Shown here piece after piece: positions 25,360 through 33,795 of a stretch of 64,000 nt of DNA; the first letter of the stretch is position 1; each line of letters begins with the position of its first letter. Under the pieces are notes generated by a model. It had not been told where the DNA came from, ran no database searches, and saw only the letters and a program-made list of their open reading frames with translations. The stretch spans positions 26,678 to 90,677 of the forward strand of contig NZ_FZOL01000027.1 of assembly GCF_900188455.1 (NCBI RefSeq). Direction: 5' to 3'. The position numbers were made by a program, and so were the translations under genes. Source of the DNA: Pseudomonas japonica (GTDB lineage: Bacteria; Pseudomonadota; Gammaproteobacteria; Pseudomonadales; Pseudomonadaceae).

Positions 25360-25719
25360 ATGCTCACCATCAACAACCAGCAAATGCAGGCATTCGAGCG
25401 CGCTCAACTGCACGGTTTCGTCCAGCGCGTGCTGGTCCGCCTGGAACTTGCCTGTGGCCAGGCGCACGGCTGGGTGGCGAACGATGTGCTGCTGGGCCTG
25501 GAAGCCGCGCGCGGCTTCGGCCTGGAGCATGAAGCCGAGGTGGCCGATTTCATCGAGGTCAGTTGCCACTATCTGCCGCCCCTGCCGGCGTTGCCGCTGA
25601 CCCGCGCCAACTGGCCCGTGCCGGCGCTGGCGATCCTCTGCAGCCATGGCCTGGCGCCGAACGAAAAAATCAGGCGCTATCGCGCCTGGGCCAGCAACTG
25701 GGACCGGGAGCTGCCATGA
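25360..25719 (+). CDS. Small adaptor-like protein, paralogue of the gene at 28697
   Basis: The protein has 119 residues, starts MLTINNQQMQAFERAQ and is entirely helical. The opening MLTI-x-N-x-Q recurs in the 116-residue protein at 28697-29047, and the later segments (GLEAARGFGLEHEAEVADFIEV against GIESVCERGLAAGLEDTRLLLRL) align, so the two are paralogues. Similar short proteins with an MLTIR-x-x-Q opening accompany effector genes in type VI secretion or polymorphic-toxin loci of Proteobacteria; a role as adaptor or chaperone is inference. ATG 25360 is chosen over longer starts. Its stop overlaps the next start (ATGA). Confidence 0.75.
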   Translation: MLTINNQQMQAFERAQLHGFVQRVLVRLELACGQAHGWVANDVLLGLEAARGFGLEHEAEVADFIEVSCHYLPPLPALPLTRANWPVPALAILCSHGLAPNEKIRRYRAWASNWDRELP

Positions 25720-25985
25720 CTCTGGTCGGCGCCACCATCATTCCCTGCCCCAGGTCCGAGCAGAAGGTGGCCACGCACTGGCTGGAGTTCGAACTGGTGG
25801 GCGAGGACGACCAGCCGGTGCCCTGGGAGCACTACCTGGTGATCTTCCCCGACGGTACCCGGGCCTCGGGTTATCTGGACGAAAACGGCAGCGCGCGCCT
25901 GGAAGGGATCACCCAGGAAGGCGTCTGCAGGGTCGGTTTCCCGGAACTGGACGGCGAGGCCTGGGAGGAGCTCGAACTTGAGTAA
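25716..25985 (+). CDS. Small Ig-like/carrier domain protein
   Basis: The protein has 89 residues and is beta-rich: WLEFELVGEDDQPVPWEHY, then IFPDGTRASGYLDENG, GITQEG and VGFPELDGEAW. The pattern (polar strand, D-x-x-G/P, Y, DG, G-x-LDE-x-G, G-I, FP-x-LD) is a repeat unit often seen in effector operons and in cargo-linked Ig-like domains of phage-tail-like systems. It overlaps both neighbours: ATGA with the upstream adaptor gene, and 8 bases with the nuclease gene. It probably forms part of the effector complex or its loading device. The exact family is uncertain. Confidence 0.75.
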   Translation: MTLVGATIIPCPRSEQKVATHWLEFELVGEDDQPVPWEHYLVIFPDGTRASGYLDENGSARLEGITQEGVCRVGFPELDGEAWEELELE

Positions 25986-28014
25986 GGACAGCAAGAAGCG
26001 CAAGGATTTCGACGGGAAAGATGCCTGCGGTCTGTGCGGGAACGAAAGCCAGACGCTGCATCTGTGCGGGGCCTGCACTACCAACGGTTGCGACGACTGC
26101 ATGAGCAGCAGTCGCCACCCCCTGTATGGCAAGGCGCGTTCCGGCAACCTCTGCTGTATCGGCAATGGTGGCAGGTGCCCGACCTGCATGATGCCCTTTC
26201 GCACCGACGAGAACGTACAGTGCATCGTCTGCAAGCAGGAGGTTCCATCCTGCGACTGCTACATCAAGGATGTCTGCCGCACCTGCCTGGTCCCGAAGAG
26301 AACCGAGGTCAAAAAGAAAACCATCAAGTTCCAGCCCATACCCGGTTCCGCCAACACCCTGAAGCGTCAGGTCTTCGTCGACGCCCCGATAAACAATCAC
26401 AAGGTCCCGCCACGCAAGTCGACGCCCGCCTGCCTGTCCGCGCCATCGAACGCGAACGAAAACGAGGACATCGGCGATATGCGCCTGTTCGATCGAGGCC
26501 ACATCATTTCCCTTGACCTGAACGGCACCGACCATAGCCACCTGATCACACCGATGAACCCGCAGTTCAACCGCAACGGCAAATGGCGCCAGATGGAAAC
26601 GACCATCGGCGACCTCATCGGCGGCGGTGCAGCCTGGAATATCGCTGACGAACGGGTGACGATGCCGACGAAAAGCAAGGTCACGGTGTCCCCGGGTACG
26701 AAGAATGCGCTGAATGTCGTCAACAGAATGGAGGTGCGCCTGTTCTACGACGACACCCACGGCGACGGGCGCATACCGGTCTGGTTTCACGTGAAGCTCA
26801 TGCGCAATACGCAGATGGTGACGCATTTTTCCCTTGGCAATCGTGGCGTCGCACCTGCCACCGTGACCAACGACACAGCCCACGGCGAGTTCAGGGCCGC
26901 GAAGAAGATCTTCGAGGGGCTGGACCGGGAGACATTGCGCGGGTTTCTGTTCGATAAAAACGATCTCGATCACTATGTGCTCGGCGAGGGAACCCCCTCC
27001 AAGCCGCCCAACCAGTTGCTGCAGTTCATGTGGGAGGTCAACCACCTCTCGCAGAACCTGAGCCGCGCCAGGGTCTTCAGCACCATGGACGTGGGCACGC
27101 AAAGCCCGTCAACCGCCTATGACGATTTCCAGCGTCACTACCTGCGCCTGTTCAACCGCTGGAAAAACGACGGCCAATTGCTTTCGGATGTCAGCGAGGA
27201 TGAGCTTTACGAAGGCGAGACGGCTGATGTCTGGGCTGAACTGGACGAACAGGGAGGAAAAGCGGCCCCCGAGGTCGATCATGTTTTTCCCAGCTACCAG
27301 TCAGGCAGCAACAGCTATCTGAACGCGCGCCTGGTCAGCTTCCAGCACAACCATGCGTACCGGGAAAAAAAGACGATAGGGGCGCAGCCGGTCCATGTGA
27401 CGTTGACGGAGGCCTTTCGAACGAAAGCTGCGGGACTCCTGCACAAGGGCGAGATCCATTTAGCGCAGAGCGTTCCCGTCATGACGAGCGTCCCCATCAC
27501 GAACAAGCGCAAGTCAGCCGTGGCCTGCATACCTGTTCCCTTTGATCCGCATCCGCTCACCAATGATCAGGTCGAAGTCGAATTGGAAGAATGGTTCAGC
27601 GACGAAGCTCTGTTTGACGCGGAGGCAAACCATGTTTTCCTCAATGGCCACAAAATGGGGACAGACTCGATACCGCATAAATTGAGGCACGAGAGACAGG
27701 GTTTCCTGAAAGCAGAAGCCGCGCGCAAAGCGCGGCAGGCGCTGGAAAAACAAAGGAAGCCGATCTATGTCGCCCTCTATGCACGGCATGCACAGGCAGT
27801 GGACCAGGTGACAGGTACACTCCGCGACCATGAAGGCAATTCCTTGCAATCCCTGATCGACGCAGCAACGCTGTGCGAGCCCTCCGATGTCATCGGCTCG
27901 AAGAACGCAGACACGAGCATGAGGATCGAAGACACCAGCGTCAGCGACGCAGCCTGCGAGCGCGCGCTCCAGGCCATGAAGGATCTGCTGACCGCCATGG
28001 GCAAGGGGGCCTGA
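25978..28014 (+). CDS. Cysteine-rich protein with NUC1/EndoG-like nuclease domain
   Basis: The protein has 678 residues. The start is TTG at 25978, set by GGAGGAG 8 bases upstream. Residues 17-103 carry about 20 cysteines in CxxC pairs (CGLCG, CGAC, CDDC, CPTC, CIVC, CRTC), a multi-zinc RING/treble-clef-like region. At 171-206 lies FDRGHIIS with His175, then PMNPQFNRNGKWRQME; this is the DRGH...N...W-x-x-x-E signature of DNA/RNA non-specific nucleases (beta-beta-alpha-Me). A second HNH-like stretch, VDHVFPSYQ (D434, H435) followed by NAR and HNHAYREKK near 449-463, may be another metal site. A secreted or antibacterial nuclease effector is likely. No immunity gene was identified. Confidence 0.8.
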   Translation: MSKDSKKRKDFDGKDACGLCGNESQTLHLCGACTTNGCDDCMSSSRHPLYGKARSGNLCCIGNGGRCPTCMMPFRTDENVQCIVCKQEVPSCDCYIKDVCRTCLVPKRTEVKKKTIKFQPIPGSANTLKRQVFVDAPINNHKVPPRKSTPACLSAPSNANENEDIGDMRLFDRGHIISLDLNGTDHSHLITPMNPQFNRNGKWRQMETTIGDLIGGGAAWNIADERVTMPTKSKVTVSPGTKNALNVVNRMEVRLFYDDTHGDGRIPVWFHVKLMRNTQMVTHFSLGNRGVAPATVTNDTAHGEFRAAKKIFEGLDRETLRGFLFDKNDLDHYVLGEGTPSKPPNQLLQFMWEVNHLSQNLSRARVFSTMDVGTQSPSTAYDDFQRHYLRLFNRWKNDGQLLSDVSEDELYEGETADVWAELDEQGGKAAPEVDHVFPSYQSGSNSYLNARLVSFQHNHAYREKKTIGAQPVHVTLTEAFRTKAAGLLHKGEIHLAQSVPVMTSVPITNKRKSAVACIPVPFDPHPLTNDQVEVELEEWFSDEALFDAEANHVFLNGHKMGTDSIPHKLRHERQGFLKAEAARKARQALEKQRKPIYVALYARHAQAVDQVTGTLRDHEGNSLQSLIDAATLCEPSDVIGSKNADTSMRIEDTSVSDAACERALQAMKDLLTAMGKGA

Positions 28015-28015
28015 C

Positions 28016-28648
28016 ATGCCCATCTACCACCTCGTCAGCGGTAACGACAGCGTCGACAGCATCGCCTACGACAACGGCCTGTACTGGCAGACCCTCTGGC
28101 ATCACCCGAACAATGCCGAGCTGCGCCAGGCGCGCGGCGACCAGCGAAATATCCTGGCCGAAGGCGATCGCCTGTTCGTCCCCGACATCACCCCCCGCGA
28201 TGTCGCCAAGGCGCTCGATCGCCGCCACCGCTTTCGCCGCAAGGGTATTCCGGTCACCGTGGAGGTGCGCCTGACCGAGAATGACGACGAGCCGCGCGCC
28301 GACCTCGGCTACCGGATAAAAGCCGGCAAGCGTGAAACCGAGGGACGCAGCGACGCCGACGGCTGGATCCGTTTCGGCCTGATGCCGGACATCGGCAGCG
28401 GCACCCTGACCCTGGAAACGGGCGAGACCTTCGACCTCGTGTTCAGCTCGATGCGACCAAGCGCGACCCTCAAGGGCGTACAGGGTCGCCTGCGCAATCT
28501 CGGCTATTTCGACGGCCCGCCCGATGGCAAGACCAGCCCCGCGCTCGACGCTGCGCTGCGCCATTTCCAGGCCCTGTGCGGGCTGCAGGTGACCGGCGAG
28601 GTGAACGACGCAACGATCGCGGAACTGGAGAGACGCCATGGTTCGTAG
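28016..28648 (+). CDS. LysM-like and peptidoglycan-binding domain protein
   Basis: The protein has 210 residues. The N-terminal LysM-like part (1-60) reads YHLVSGNDSVDSIAYDNGL, WQTLWHHPNN and LAEGDRLFVPD. A short beta domain (about 75-140) resembles the small Ig-like protein at 25716. A C-terminal PG_binding_1 domain (about 148-207) has GVQGRLRNLGYFDGPPDGK and LRHFQALCGLQVTGEVND. There is no signal peptide, so cell-wall contact would follow delivery by a secretion machine rather than Sec export. It starts two bases after the nuclease stop, suggesting it is a targeting or delivery module shared by the two effector genes. Confidence 0.85.
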   Translation: MPIYHLVSGNDSVDSIAYDNGLYWQTLWHHPNNAELRQARGDQRNILAEGDRLFVPDITPRDVAKALDRRHRFRRKGIPVTVEVRLTENDDEPRADLGYRIKAGKRETEGRSDADGWIRFGLMPDIGSGTLTLETGETFDLVFSSMRPSATLKGVQGRLRNLGYFDGPPDGKTSPALDAALRHFQALCGLQVTGEVNDATIAELERRHGS

Positions 28649-28696
28649 CAGCCCCGGACTCGGTTTTCTGCCTCGCGACGCATCCCGGAGCAGACC

Positions 28697-29047
28697 ATGC
28701 TGACCATCCGCAACGCTCAGCGCGTGGCGCTGCTCGACGCCTTCGTCGTCTGGACCCTGGACTATCTGCGCGAGCAGGTGCCGACCCAACAGTTCGCCCC
28801 GCCGCCGTACGCGGGCGCCGAATGCGACCAGGCGCTGCTGCGCAAAGGTATCGAGAGCGTCTGCGAACGCGGCCTCGCCGCCGGCCTGGAAGATACTCGC
28901 CTGCTCCTGCGTCTGGTCCTGATCGTGGCGTCGATGCCTCCGACCTTCCTTCAGGATGAACACGCCGCACGCCTTCTCGACGACCGCACGCGCTCCGCCG
29001 AGCGCCGTCTGGACGACCTTGCCCTGCTGGCCGAAAGGAGCCGCTGA
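28697..29047 (+). CDS. Small adaptor-like protein, paralogue of the gene at 25360
   Basis: The protein has 116 residues, starts MLTIRNAQRVALLDAF and is helical. It shares its opening and general layout with the 119-residue protein at the start of the cluster. Its stop overlaps the start of the metzincin gene (TGATG), as the first copy overlaps its own downstream gene. Each copy thus seems to serve one large effector, a module pattern of adaptor then cargo. No catalytic or TM features. Confidence 0.75.
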   Translation: MLTIRNAQRVALLDAFVVWTLDYLREQVPTQQFAPPPYAGAECDQALLRKGIESVCERGLAAGLEDTRLLLRLVLIVASMPPTFLQDEHAARLLDDRTRSAERRLDDLALLAERSR

Positions 29048-32000
29048 TGGCCTATCCACCCGACATCCGCGACGCGGCGATGTTTCCCGCCGCACCGCCG
29101 GTCGCCATCGTCGCGGCCTGCAACCTGGCCCAGGACACCTGTTCCATCGACAGCCTGACCCTGACCGGGCACCCCTCGGCCGGGACCAGCTTCGACGCCG
29201 CTCCCGGCGCGGACCTTGCCGCGGGTACCGCCGGGCGCTATGTCATGGCGCCGCTGGTGGAGAACTTCCCCGTGGCCTGGACCCTGAGCGGGCACGCACG
29301 CATCCGCCGCCTGCGCCTGGAGCTGTACCGACGCGGTGATGCGCTGGCGTGCTGGTGGAAAGAGCTCGACTACGGTGGCGGCGGTATCGCCGCGAATGGC
29401 TCGACCACCTTCGACGGCGATCTGCACAACAATGTGCACCTGGCGAGCAACCCCGCCTCCGTGGTGGCGGTCGGCGCGGCGCTGGGCGGGAATTTTCCCC
29501 TGCAGGTGATGACCGCCGAGCATGCGCCCTACAAGCTGGTGCTGCGGATTCAGGAGGTCGAGGCGCCGACCCGGGTGACCTGCGCGGCACGCTGGATCTA
29601 CCTGGATGTGCAGGTGCATGACATCCAGTTGCGCCTGCAGGGCGCGGCCTGGATACCCCCTGCCGGCCCGACCTACCCGGAACAACGCTTCCGGCTGTTG
29701 ACCGTCGACACCCACGCCGCACTGACGGCGCAGCTCAATCCCGGCGACCTGGGCGCCGCTGCACCGGCCAACGTCAGCGTGCCCCTGACAATGAACGTCT
29801 TCTCCAGGTCGTCCAAGGACTTCTACTCCAATGCCGTGTTCGCCGGACATAAACGCCTGTTCGGCGACGGACCGACCTTGCCGCTCGAAGCCACCCTGCG
29901 TATCCGCCGCTCGGATGGCACGCCGGCCGGCGCACAAGCGGGAGCGAGTGCCCTGGGCGGACTGGGTGTGCAGTGGGATTGGCAAAGCGGTGCGCGGCCG
30001 GTGCACCCGAACGCCACGGCGCAGGCCTTCATCAGCAACGCGCTCAACTACAAACCCACGGAATGGCCCCATGCCCTGAGCAACTGCCATGCTGACCATG
30101 GCGGCAAGCGCAATGGCCTGAGCCCTCACTTTCTACCCCTTGACGCGGGAACCCTGGGAGCACCGGCCGATGCCCTCGGCGCGGTCGCGAACCGGCCCTG
30201 GGCCGCCAGCTCACAGCCGATCGCCGACTCGGCCAATGCCAATGGCGGCAAGGCTGGCATCCTCTTCCTGCCCTCGCGGATCGCCGGGGACACCTACCGT
30301 CTGCGCATCTATCTGGGCTACCCCAACCTCGGCGCCTTCGCTGTCGCCGCGGACGCGGCACTGCAGACCGCCGCGGACAACAGCGTGAGCCTGAGAAGCG
30401 CCAGCACCTTGACCGTCCGGCATCGGGTCGATGTGGCGCGCCAGTGGCGCAAACACAACGCCGTCGACGCGGCCGGACTGGTCTGGGCCGATGTCCGCGC
30501 CTTTCTGGCGGCAGCTTGCGTCGACCTGGTCGCGCCCCCTGCTCCGCAGGACATCACGCCGATGCACTACCAGGCGATCGCGGGCGCGTACTTCCCGACC
30601 ATGGACCGCGCGCAGCGACTGGCAGTGGCCGCCGCCGGCAACCAGCACAACGGCCATTACGCGCTCACGTTCGTCGACTACGCAGCGTTCTGCGTCGCCG
30701 TCAGAAATCACGGCGACTGGCTGGATGGTCAGGTCGGCGCGATGCACTTCATCGATGATGCTGCCTGCAGGGTCGCGCAGCTCAATGCCATGGGCCTGAA
30801 TGGCATCAACCGCCCCAACGGCTACCACAGCACCGATCTGGTTCTGCCTACCCGGGCCGATCTGCAGCGGACCTCCGTCGGACGTCGTGACGCACTGCTC
30901 AAGACCATCGGCATCAGTGACGAGGACAGCTACAAGCAGAAGTGCAAGGACTGGGGCGGCGACATCACCGCGGCCTTGTGTGGCTGGCATGCGCGTATCG
31001 TCAGCACCGATCAGCCGGGCATCCATCTGTACCATTTCGACTTTGCCAACCAGTGGTACGACTACAGCGCCGCCGGCGAGGCGGCGACAACCATATCCAA
31101 CTACCTGCTCTGCCCCGAATGTGGCACCGCGACCCACACGAACGTCGAGGAGGACGGCAACCGCGACTGCACCAACGTGGCCTGCGGGCAACGGCTTGAC
31201 CAGAGCGCCGTGGTCACCTGCTACGCACCGTTTCGCTACATGAACGGCCAGACAGATGCCTGGGCCAGGCGCAACCTTTCCAGGCGACAACGCGCCATCA
31301 TCAAGGCCGGCAGCTGGGTTGGCACCACGGCGGCGATCACCATCGCCCACGAGATCGGTCACACCCTGGGCATGCCCCATGCCGGGCCGAAGGCGCATCT
31401 GGGACCGTTTCCGCTGGCGTCGACGGGTGGCATGTATCCACCGTTCCACGACACAGCCGACCAGACCTGCATCATGAGCTACAACTTCACCAGCGCGCCG
31501 CTCCTGCATTTCTGCGGCCTGTGCAGCCTGCGCCTGGCCGGCTGGAGCATGGGGCGCTCGAATGTGGCGACGCACCAGACCGATTTCGTGCAGGACCAGC
31601 TCACCCTGCCGCTCTCCAACCAGGGCCGCTTCAACCAGGCCCGCACCCCGGCCCCCGGGGCTGCCTGGGTGACGCCCGATCCGGCCCAGTGCACAAGCTG
31701 CCAGCAACCCTTCACCACGGGGCGCCGGGCGCATCATTGCCGCTTGTGTGGCGACGTATTCTGCGCGGACCACTCCAGCCACACGCAACCGGTACGCAAT
31801 CCGCTCAAGGCCGACCCGGTCTCGATCGAACGGGTGTGCAGCCAGTGCCATCTACCGCAACCGGCCCCTCCACACGTTCCGGACCGCAGCGCCCGCTGGG
31901 AACCGGACGAGAATGCCAGCAAGTGCAAGCACCCCGGTTGCACCGTGAGGTTCTCCACGACCAATCGCATTCACCACTGTCGTGCGTGCGGGCAGACCTA

Positions 32001-32109
32001 CTGTGCTACCCACAGCGACTTCCAGGAGCCGGTCCGCTATCCACTGCTGGAAAAGGGCCAGGTGTCCGAGGAGCGTGTCTGCGATGGCTGCAATGCGCTG
32101 TACCAGTGA
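29047..32109 (+). CDS. Metzincin metalloprotease with two C-terminal FYVE-type zinc fingers
   Basis: The protein has 1020 residues with no signal peptide. A long beta-rich N-terminal region (1 to about 650) precedes a zinc ribbon (CPEC...C..C, about 691-718). The metzincin site is H768-E-x-x-H772-x-x-G-x-x-H778 with the Met-turn CIMSY at 808-812, so it should be an active zinc endopeptidase. Two consecutive FYVE-like fingers follow. Finger 1 has WVTPD 874-878, RRAHHCRLCG 893-902 and RVC 929-931. Finger 2 has WEPD 951-954, RIHHCRACG 974-982 and RVC 1010-1012. These are all three hallmark FYVE motifs (WxxD, RxHHCRxCG, RVC). FYVE domains are known as eukaryotic PI3P-binding modules, so this suggests targeting to host endosomal membranes or a horizontally acquired zinc scaffold. 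It is coupled to the adaptor gene. Confidence 0.9.
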   Translation: MAYPPDIRDAAMFPAAPPVAIVAACNLAQDTCSIDSLTLTGHPSAGTSFDAAPGADLAAGTAGRYVMAPLVENFPVAWTLSGHARIRRLRLELYRRGDALACWWKELDYGGGGIAANGSTTFDGDLHNNVHLASNPASVVAVGAALGGNFPLQVMTAEHAPYKLVLRIQEVEAPTRVTCAARWIYLDVQVHDIQLRLQGAAWIPPAGPTYPEQRFRLLTVDTHAALTAQLNPGDLGAAAPANVSVPLTMNVFSRSSKDFYSNAVFAGHKRLFGDGPTLPLEATLRIRRSDGTPAGAQAGASALGGLGVQWDWQSGARPVHPNATAQAFISNALNYKPTEWPHALSNCHADHGGKRNGLSPHFLPLDAGTLGAPADALGAVANRPWAASSQPIADSANANGGKAGILFLPSRIAGDTYRLRIYLGYPNLGAFAVAADAALQTAADNSVSLRSASTLTVRHRVDVARQWRKHNAVDAAGLVWADVRAFLAAACVDLVAPPAPQDITPMHYQAIAGAYFPTMDRAQRLAVAAAGNQHNGHYALTFVDYAAFCVAVRNHGDWLDGQVGAMHFIDDAACRVAQLNAMGLNGINRPNGYHSTDLVLPTRADLQRTSVGRRDALLKTIGISDEDSYKQKCKDWGGDITAALCGWHARIVSTDQPGIHLYHFDFANQWYDYSAAGEAATTISNYLLCPECGTATHTNVEEDGNRDCTNVACGQRLDQSAVVTCYAPFRYMNGQTDAWARRNLSRRQRAIIKAGSWVGTTAAITIAHEIGHTLGMPHAGPKAHLGPFPLASTGGMYPPFHDTADQTCIMSYNFTSAPLLHFCGLCSLRLAGWSMGRSNVATHQTDFVQDQLTLPLSNQGRFNQARTPAPGAAWVTPDPAQCTSCQQPFTTGRRAHHCRLCGDVFCADHSSHTQPVRNPLKADPVSIERVCSQCHLPQPAPPHVPDRSARWEPDENASKCKHPGCTVRFSTTNRIHHCRACGQTYCATHSDFQEPVRYPLLEKGQVSEERVCDGCNALYQ

Positions 32110-32491
32110 CGTGGGTGGCCTGGGCATTCGGGAAATGATGTCGCCGCATCAAGCTACAAATCTTCCTCTTGATCCGACTTTCATGTAGTCCATTTCCCAA
32201 GCATACTTTTCCGCCTTTTCAGCCGTTGCGCTCCTGGAAATGGGCACCTAGTCTTCGCCGGTCGCCGTGGTTTGGCGGCAGGGTTTGGTAGCCCTACATC
32301 TTCTCCAGAGCGCAAGCGTCCATTGCCTTCAGCCGACTCGTGCGGTTGTTCAGCGTCATGGTGGCTGTGCGCGGGGCGCCTTCGTGCGCGCCGGGTTGCC
32401 TGGAGACCGGTCTACCAACCCACGTACAGCCGCCACCTTTCGTTTGGTAGCGACAAGGTGTCGGTTCCTCATTTCTCCAGCGAGGTACACG
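32110..32491 (+). promoter_or_regulatory. Intergenic region with structured leader of the DUF6124 gene
   Basis: This 382-base region has no gene. Several inverted repeats lie in the last 225 bases: GGCGC/GCGCC around 32375-32393, GGGTTG pairing with CAACCC around 32392-32422, and CGAC-AAGGT-GTCG near 32450. The word GTTTGGTAGC occurs twice (about 32283 and 32441). The pattern suggests a folded 5' untranslated region rather than a simple promoter. Confidence 0.4.
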
Positions 32492-32785
32492 ATGAAAAAG
32501 ATCGTTCCGGATCCACCACCCGCCCCGAACCTCACCACTGCCCACACGCATTTCGGCACCTGCCAGGGCACCCACCCACCGCTCTTCACCGTCTGCGCCG
32601 ACGCCAGCCTCGAAGACGTCCTCGTGCACCTCGCCCTGTCGCTGGCCTCGGCCTATGAAACCAACTTCCAGGTCTGCGAATCGGCGGACAAGCCGATCCA
32701 GGGCGTGGCCTGGGCGACCCAGCATTCGCTGGAGATCTGCCAGGCCTTGGTCGAGGCGTTGTTGCGCAGGAAGCCAGCGAGCTGA
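32492..32785 (+). CDS. DUF6124 (formerly DUF3077) family small protein
   Basis: The protein has 97 residues, starts MKKIVPDPP and has the family pattern: a Pro-rich N-terminus, LFTVCADASLEDVLVHLALSL and the C-terminal TQHSLEICQALVEALL. This Pseudomonas-restricted family is usually present in several paralogues per genome; its function is unknown. The start is preceded by GCGAGG. It is followed by a GC hairpin. Parts of paralogues survive at 21107-21187 and 33796-33862, so the family has been shuffled in this region. Unlikely to belong to the effector cluster upstream. Confidence 0.88.
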   Translation: MKKIVPDPPPAPNLTTAHTHFGTCQGTHPPLFTVCADASLEDVLVHLALSLASAYETNFQVCESADKPIQGVAWATQHSLEICQALVEALLRRKPAS

Positions 32786-32798
32786 GCAGCGTCATACC

Positions 32799-32816
32799 GG
32801 GCCGCACAGGCGGCCC
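32799..32816 (+). terminator. Hairpin after the DUF6124 gene
   Basis: GGGCCGC and GCGGCCC form a perfect 7-bp stem with an ACAG loop 13 bases after the stop codon. No T-run follows, so it may be a weak or Rho-aided terminator or an mRNA-stabilising end. Confidence 0.45.
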
Positions 32817-32850
32817 CTCGACATCGGCATCACGGCGTTGGTGCATGAAT

Positions 32851-33276
32851 GCATAGATATCTACACAACTTTGACGGTCTGGCGGGAAACCGCATAAAGG
32901 CCGCCAGGGGCCCGCCTTGAGTCTTGCAGCGCCTGTGAGATCGAGCGCCGCCCGCGCGGCGCATCGCGAGCACGCTCGCTCCTACATTTTTTGCAACGTG
33001 CCTATGCCTGACAGGCCATGGTTGACCGCCTTGTGTGCACAACGCGGTATCGCGTCGACCCAACAGTTTCCCCGCGATAAATCGCCAAGCGCCAAAGGCT
33101 GGCAACGCCGCTCTCACAGGCCATGGCACGTTGCAAAAAATGTAGGAGCGAGCGTGCTCGCGATGCGCCGCGCGGGCGGCGCTCGATCTGGAGGGCGCTA
33201 CAAGGCTCAAGACAGGCCCCTGGCGGCCTTGATGCAATTCCCCGGCAAGCCTTCAAAGATGTATAGATACCCATGC
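32851..33276. mobile_element. Foldback REP-containing element, copy A (intact, with target duplication)
   Basis: The element is 426 bp, with two inverted arms of about 150 bp around a centre of about 125 bp. The outer ends read GCATAGATATCTAC and its counterpart GTATAGATACCCATGC. Each arm contains a REP core (TGTAGGAGCGAGCGTGCTCG and its complement) and CGCCGCCCGCGCGGCG. It is flanked on both sides by the perfect 8-bp direct repeat GCATGAAT (32843-32850 and 33277-33284), a target-site duplication. No transposase is encoded; it is a MITE-like non-autonomous unit. Together with about 60 bases on each side it fills the gap between the DUF6124 and VOC genes. Confidence 0.8.
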
Positions 33277-33351
33277 GCATGAATGGGTGCCAGCATGACC
33301 TGCAAAAGATAGAGTCGAACCCCGTGATGTCCTCGCCAATCGGAGCACCTG

Positions 33352-33747
33352 ATGTTCAGCCATGTCACTGTCGGCACCAACGATCTCGCACGCACCACAG
33401 ACTTCTACAAGCGCGTGCTGGCACCGCTGGGCATCCACCTGCGCGCGTTCAAGCACAACCCGGACCGCGCATTGTTCACTCGGGACATGGATGCATCAGG
33501 GACCGCATTTTGCGTCTACAACCCCTTGAACGGAGAACCCGCGACACCCGGCAACGGCTCGATGGTCGCCTTCGAAGCTGCTACGCGGGCCCAGGTCGAT
33601 GAGTTCCATGCACTCGCCATGGCCGCCGGGGCAACCGACGAAGGAGCGCCAGGATTGCGCCCTCAATACTCGCCAGACTATTACGGCGCTTACATCAGGG
33701 ACCCTGATGGCAACAAGATATGTTGTGTCTGTCACGGTACTGAGTGA
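33352..33747 (+). CDS. VOC-superfamily (glyoxalase/bleomycin-resistance fold) protein
   Basis: The protein has 131 residues with a typical single VOC domain: MFSHVTVGTNDLARTTDFYK at the N-terminus and YYGAYIRDPDGNKICCVCH at the C-terminus. Metal-ligand candidates are His4 and the late acidic/His positions. Members are metal-dependent isomerases, dioxygenases or resistance proteins; the substrate cannot be told. The gene stands alone between a foldback element and gene remnants, downstream of the promoter-like sequence GATAGAG around 33307. Confidence 0.9.
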   Translation: MFSHVTVGTNDLARTTDFYKRVLAPLGIHLRAFKHNPDRALFTRDMDASGTAFCVYNPLNGEPATPGNGSMVAFEAATRAQVDEFHALAMAAGATDEGAPGLRPQYSPDYYGAYIRDPDGNKICCVCHGTE

Positions 33748-33795
33748 ATCCCTCTGCTATCGAGGCATTCGCCAGCGCAAGAAAAGTGTTTTTGC

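Noticed and set aside
30211..31851. Long minus-strand frame opposite the metzincin gene
   Set aside because: The plus strand carries clear protease and FYVE motifs; the other frame has none.
25360..32109. Type VI secretion structural genes
   Set aside because: No VgrG, PAAR, Hcp, sheath or baseplate gene was found; only cargo-like genes are present.
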